From contig OY987242.1 of assembly GCA_963920765.1 (NCBI GenBank), positions 20,546,002-20,610,001 on the forward strand: DNA of 64,000 bases. The letters run 5' to 3'. This document shows positions 58,861 through 64,000 of this stretch, in pieces. The notes under the pieces are model-generated. The model made no database searches. It saw only the letters and a list, made by a program, of their open reading frames with translations, and had not been told where the DNA came from. The position numbers and the translations under genes were made by a program. The stretch is from Ulota crispa. Its lineage: Eukaryota; Streptophyta; Bryopsida; Orthotrichales; Orthotrichaceae. Position 1 is the first letter of the stretch. Every line of letters begins with the position of its first letter.

Positions 58861-60100
58861 ATAATTATAAATAAAATTTAATATTCTAACAAAAGAACCT
58901 AGATTCATTGCTCACTGCTCATGAATACTTACTCATGGTATAGCATTTCCTAGTCAAAACATTGTTTCAAAATTTCAAATCCAAATGCTAATGCAGAGGC
59001 ATAAGACACAAATTTAAATTCAATCAATGAGAGGGTAGGAATAGGACTTTGTTACATTCCAAGACTACCGTACCTCAACTCCTAGTGTAAGGGCAAAACC
59101 TTGAAACTTCACAGAGCTTTAAAAGTAGCTTTGCTACAGAGTCCCATGAAGACGTGCACGATACTAACTGTAGGAACCTATAGGGAGAGAGGGCTAAGGT
59201 AGTGTGCTCTAATTTGGTTCATGCATTTTGAAGTGCTCATGTAGAGCTAGCAGAAAGTATGCATGACGTTTGATAAATGGACCAGCCTTTCTAAGTGGAG
59301 GGTACGTGCTTGCAAGTGAATAGTTTTAGGAACTTAAGAGAGTGATGTGAGTCACTATTGATTGTGCATATTGGTCATAATTGTGTTCAAATTTGTCTTT
59401 TAGTAAAATATAGATACATGTCATGTTAAAATAAATAAAAACTTATTTTGAATTAAAATTTGAATCATAGAATATGGAGTGGGTGCTTGCACACTTTAAA
59501 GAACTTAATTGAACATCCTTGGTTTTGTAATGGTTAGTTTTTGGACTCATGTGTTCTATTTACAAGTCGCCTTTGAATCATGAATCCTCCAACCTAAGAT
59601 CAAGCATAACTGCCTATGTACCTCTTACTTTGATAAATTGTAGCTAATTGATATAACAACTTAAAAATTTTTAAATTAAATGAACACATGATTTTTTCTT
59701 CTTTCTTTTGACTCTCTACCAAGAATATTTCCAAATTGCTAAGGTGACCCCATTTATCAGCAGATGTCCTCTTCCCTTTAGATGGTCCATTCATGAGCCC
59801 CCCTACCGTAGAGGAGGTTCCTATAGTGCTTCCGTGTATTCCCACTTGGTTCCCAAGGATTCATGGTGAGTTCCCAAATTTCCCAATTGAGAAGAATAAA
59901 TCAATTATTGTTACAATTATTACCAACCTCTGACCGTGCCGGGTATCTCAAACAAGACGAAACAGGGAACATTTTTTGGAATTAACCGTGTAAATTCTAA
60001 ATAACTCGTTCTAGGCCCATGGATAATTTCGATATTTGTTAATTACAATAAAATTTGTTTTGATTGTTTTTGTATCAAAGTATATTGGTGAGGTACTTGA

Positions 60101-60582
60101 GTTATGCAGCAACTTGATCTGAGAATCGCTTTACGTCAAGAGGCAATGAAGATGTCACCCACGCTCTAGAGACTGAGAGTAGTTTCAAGCAATATTGAGC
60201 CTCAAAAATTGAAAATAATTTAGGAATTAAACAATACCTTCCACCTGACCTTCCAGTAGATTATAGTCGATTTTGTATAAAACAAATTTGTCCTATGAAT
60301 GCCCGACTTCTAAGTACCACCGGTAGCATGTTGCCAAGGATATTGGGTTATTGAGGGCAAAAAGGAGTAGTTATCAATGTCATAAGTATTTTATGCAAAA
60401 ATTATGGTGGCTTGGGTTAAAAGTTGAATGTAACAAAATAGTCAACCCAAACCTAGAATGAAATCTCACTTTTCATGGTGCCAAAACTTCTTAATTATGA
60501 TGCCATGTAAACAAAATGCAAGGAGTTGATATATGGAACCTGGAATGTAGTGTGAATTGCTAAGTCTAAACTTTTGACTTTA
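60101..60582. other. non-coding stretch beyond the duplicated block
   Basis: Weak similarity to 36866-36950 continues briefly, then is lost. No gene recognised. Confidence 0.3.
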
Positions 60583-60896
60583 AGATATGTACACCCATAA
60601 GCGTTAGTGTCCCCATAATTGTCACCTCTGAAATCTTGGAAAATCTGTGGAATTGAATAAATGTAATGACAAGAATGTACAACATGTGAACATGAAATCT
60701 TGAAAGTGGTTATGGGTGCAATGGCAGTTTGCTCTTTAAAAATTCACAACTTATTCTCATAGTATCCAAATAATACATTTAAAAGTGCAAACTCATTATT
60801 TTTTTGTTCCTAATAAGATCCTATAATTTCCTAGTTGTTTATTGATACTTATCATGTTCAAAACCCTTAGTTTGACGCTTATGGGTGTACATACCT
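60583..60896. mobile_element. TA-flanked miniature element, family B copy 2
   Basis: Same length (314 bp) and orientation as 2578-2891, with only scattered differences. TA lies on both sides. The ends read AGATATGTACACCCATAAGC and the inverse of TGTACATACCT. Confidence 0.82.
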
Positions 60897-61501
60897 TACA
60901 CCAATCTAGTTCTCACATTGTAGTGGGATATGGGTCGTAATGTGAACCGCCGCTAAATATGTGCATTATTCCCTAAAGTTTGATGAGAGAACAAAGGGTG
61001 GGGTATCAGAGAATCTGATTTTGATATATTTTTTCTTGGTCAAATGCATGTTCCTAGATAAACTTTGCTTTTATACAAGAGCTTGTTGCAGGTCTAGTGT
61101 AACCCCTTCGCATGTTACTTAGCCAAATAGCGTAAGAGAATATTCACGCTCATTTCATAAAAAGAGCATTTTAGGGTCATTGAACCCTACAAAATGTCAA
61201 AATGAGCCAAAAGTGCAGGAAAGTAACTAGCAACTACATTACGAGAAGCTCTGTCCTATTTCTAGCTTGCTTTTTGAGTATGGTACCAAGCAACCAACAT
61301 TTAGGGAGAAATTTTGACTTCACTGCTAAAATTTGACATTTGGCTTATTCTCAATTGATTGTTCACAAGCATGTACGAAATATCTCCTATATTTACACTG
61401 TATCATACTACAACTATTTTTTTTTAAACTACCGGCTATTTTTATCTGGTCGTATCAACTTTCAACCATTACTTTTGCAATTTCAAACAACTAACAATAC
61501 A

Positions 61502-62462
61502 TTAACCCCTAAAGGACCAACTGTCCCCTTGGGGACAAATGGACCTTGGGCATGTACTTATGACTAAATCGTTTGTTATAAGTTTTTGAAAATTTTGAGG
61601 TTTTTTATAAATTTTTGAAATTTTTGAGGTTAGTGGGGAATTCAAAGATGTACGTGCACATCTAAATTTTTTTTCATTCTGACATTTATTGAAGAAGTTA
61701 TGCATGAATTTTGAAAAAATGGAGGAGGGCGAGCAATCCAAGCAGCCCAATTTTTTTTTATAATTATATTTTAAAAAATAAAAATTTGAAACTAATTCTT
61801 TAAATTTTTATGTATGTGAAAAGCTTTAAATCATTTAATTCTAATTGATGAGTGAGAACTTTTAGTTTGCGGGCAAGTATGGAACTCCCAAACCTCCATT
61901 CATTTTGCCCCTTGTTAAATTTGGTGCTTTAATTTTTTTTGGCTTTTTTTTTCCAAGTTGTAGTAGACTAAGATTCCTTGGTTTTCACCATTTGGATCAA
62001 AGTAACTCATATTTCTCAATTTTACATAAATCATCCAATCTTGCATAGTGTATATGCAAATTTCATGGCCTTACAACATTGCCATATTTTACAAAGTGTG
62101 ATCCACACCTCCAATTCATTTGAAAATTCTCCCACACTTACCTAACTTGGTCTTCAACATGGAAAAAATAAACCTCAACTTTGCGTAGAGCAACTTTGTT
62201 GATATTGGAGCAATCAAAGGCTTTTGAAATTTTTGGGCAGTAGGGAAAAAACTTTTTTTGCACTTTGGATGTCAATATCTCACTCCTCTACATCTAGAAT
62301 GAGCTGATTTTTTTTCTACAAGTTCCTCCCATAGTCTAGGGCAAGATCCTATAGTTGGATTTCTAAAAAAAACTTATTTTCCTACCTTTGTACTCATTCT
62401 CCAAAAAGTGGCTGTTTTCACTGATTTTCACAGAAAAATGGGCTTGGTTCTTTAGGGGTTAA
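61502..62462. mobile_element. TTAA-flanked element, family F copy 2 (piggyBac-like)
   Basis: The left end is TTAACCCCTAAAGGACCAA and the right end TTGGTTCTTTAGGGGTTAA, with both TTAA intact. Directly inside the left end is a hairpin TGTCCCCTTGGGGACA, similar to the one in the 2330 element. The 961-bp body matches 18346-19304. Confidence 0.85.
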
Positions 62463-63768
62463 CTCAGTTTTTCCCAAACATTAGTACCTACTCAAACTTC
62501 CTCAAGGTATCTTCTCAAAGCCTCCTCCCTACGGTCCAAAGCCAATAATTTTTTACAAATCCAACAACAAATCTCAAACAGTTTATAAAAATAATTAACT
62601 TACACTCAATATTGCATTTAGGTTGCTTTGACAATTAGGTTGCTTTATTCTATTAAGTTACCTCATGACTCATCATTTGATCAATTAGAGGCACATGCAA
62701 CTCTCTAGATACTTGGATTTCACATAGTTTACAACCTGGATGTTGCTATTTTGTCTTTTCCTTAGCTTCATTGTTATTGCCAAGTCCTTTAGAAATTGTT
62801 TGTTGCAATAATTTTTTTTGAAACTTACTATAGCAGCAATAAATATTTATATAGTGCAAATTGTTGAGAAATTAGTGTGGGACAACCTAAACATAACATT
62901 CAATGCAATGTGTGGGGAATGCTGGCATTTAGTTACAAGCAAGCCGGTTGATTTTGAGAATTCTTGAAGTGAATTCAAAAGTTTAGGAAAAAAACCAGCC
63001 ATTCAAGAGGAAAAGAAGAGAACATTCTTTTCTATAGGCTTAGCCTGAAGAGTATACTGTAGACAACCAATTGGCCCAAGAGAATGTAGGATATTAGCTA
63101 GATTAGCTTAAAAAAACACCCCGGATGGTGATTCAAAGTAGGTTAAAACGCTACAACAATCTTGTTGATGTTGAAAAAGCTCAATGTTTGATTATGAGCA
63201 TGCCATAACATTCAGTAGCGCTACTAGGTGATGCCCTCCCTCCAGTTTCATCCACCAAATGAAATAGTATGGAATATTCCACACCCATCTCTAGCTATGG
63301 GGACACTAGGCCGAATTTGTCAAAAAGTTTATGAAAGAGAGACTCAATTTAGTGCACATACATCGATGTGGAGGCTAGCCATGTTGAAAAAAATCGATTT
63401 TTTTTTTTTGTTTTTTTTTGTGAGAGTCAGGATGAAGTTCGTGTATGATACCTGAAGAGAGGGAAAGGCAGCCTCTCTTCAGGCTACTGAATGTTATGGC
63501 CATTTCAGCACAACCCCAGAACTTTACTAGAAACAGAAGAACTGGAAATATTCGAAGAACCGGCTTTTGATGGCTTGCACTGGAAACTGCCGCAGAGCTT
63601 TCCTTGGAATTTCTGTGTGTCGTTTTCTCACAACTCTCCCCACGGCGCTTCGACTTCGAGTTGCTCAGGCTGGCTGGATTTCTAGATAAAAGTTGCACCT
63701 CGGATCGGCTGTGCTGAATCACTTGTGTTGAATCGGCTGGTAGATCGAGCAGAAGGAGCGAGGGCAGA
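62463..63768. other. upstream region of the last gene
   Basis: AT-rich to about 63200, then mixed. A T-rich run at about 63399-63420 and a C/T-rich stretch near 63470 precede the start codon at 63769. No other gene recognised. Confidence 0.35.
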
Positions 63769-63882
63769 ATGGAGGACAACGTGGGGAAGGAGCACCACGT
63801 TCCCGGAGGGGGTTTTAAGAATCCATGGCCCTCCTTTGGCACCAGCAAGACGCTTTTCAGCGGCTTCAAAATGTTTGTGTTT
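63769..63882 (+). CDS. first exon of a probable NAPE-PLD-like metallo-beta-lactamase-fold hydrolase (partial)
   Basis: The 38-residue exon begins MEDNVGKEHHVPGGGFKNPW and ends FKMFVF at a gtaagt donor (63883); the rest lies beyond the window. HHVPGGGF(K/R)NPWPSF is, from memory, the N-terminus of proteins like N-acyl-phosphatidylethanolamine phospholipase D, which precede a metallo-beta-lactamase domain and release N-acylethanolamines from membrane lipid. No catalytic residue is in view, so the call rests on the N-terminal motif alone. Upstream DNA has promoter-like composition but no clear TATA. Confidence 0.5.
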
Positions 63883-64000
63883 GTAAGTTTCACTCCACTC
63901 CATCTCCCTGCTCTTCCCCTGCTTCTTCCTGACTGCAGTGAGAGTGAGAGTACAAGCATAACTTGAAAGCAAAAGCATAGCAAAGCAAAGTTAAACTAAC

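Larger units (their letters stand above)
49821..60100. repeat. segmental duplication, right block
   Basis: The partner of 31247-36547, enlarged by insertions at 50232, 52711 and 58554. It starts inside what was intron 1 of a lipid transfer protein gene, directly beside the palindrome. Divergence from the left block is visible throughout, so the duplication is clearly older than the palindrome. Confidence 0.88.

Noticed and set aside
63375-63983. A 202-codon open frame on the minus strand
   Set aside because: It lies antisense to a plus-strand first exon with a good start context and gtaagt donor, includes a translated T-rich run, and shows no domain.

Overview
The window is nuclear DNA of a land plant. 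It is AT-rich and gene-poor, with spliced genes of plant type: a prolyl 4-hydroxylase, the TPR subunit EMC2 of the ER membrane protein complex, plant-specific eight-cysteine lipid transfer proteins, and a MAK/MHK-type kinase. The style suggests a bryophyte, perhaps a moss. That is inference; no marker fixes the species.

Layout. 0-14 kb is AT-rich DNA with several small DNA-transposon derivatives and one unrecognised, decaying open-frame region (6.4-8.3 kb). 14.06-16.63 kb holds a complete eight-exon prolyl 4-hydroxylase on the minus strand. 18.3-22.7 kb is repeats, including an orphan heat-shock-like promoter. 22.99-25.60 kb holds a complete nine-exon EMC2. 27.3-31.9 kb holds two related two-exon lipid transfer protein genes with the same tiny last exon. 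From 31.2 kb to about 36.5 kb runs a block, starting inside intron 1 of the second gene, that recurs in the same orientation at 49.8-60.1 kb. Between the copies lie the C-terminal half of a kinase gene (38.3-41.6 kb) and a large near-perfect palindrome (41.27-49.82 kb). The palindrome's spacer carries the N-terminal half of the kinase and is interrupted by a 200-N assembly gap. The right block holds a lone third copy of the lipid transfer protein last exon and a fossil Copia retrotransposon. The window closes with the first exon of a probable NAPE-PLD-like metallo-hydrolase gene.

The most notable content is the mobile DNA. Nine elements begin TTAACCC and end GGGTTAA or close variants, fall into several unrelated internal families, and look like non-autonomous piggyBac-type elements. 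Because the two duplicated blocks are paralogous, each serves as the empty site for insertions in the other. Seven insertions can be read this way, and their target duplications separate the classes: 4-bp TTAA, 2-bp TA, 8-bp hAT-like, 3-bp ATA and a 5-bp Copia duplication. Further elements show TTA/TAA (PIF/Harbinger) and 3-bp CACTA duplications.

The genes do not form a pathway. P4H, EMC2 and the lipid transfer proteins all concern the secretory route (proline hydroxylation, membrane-protein insertion, secreted lipid binding), but their proximity is probably incidental. All boundaries were read by eye; no alignment or database search was run.
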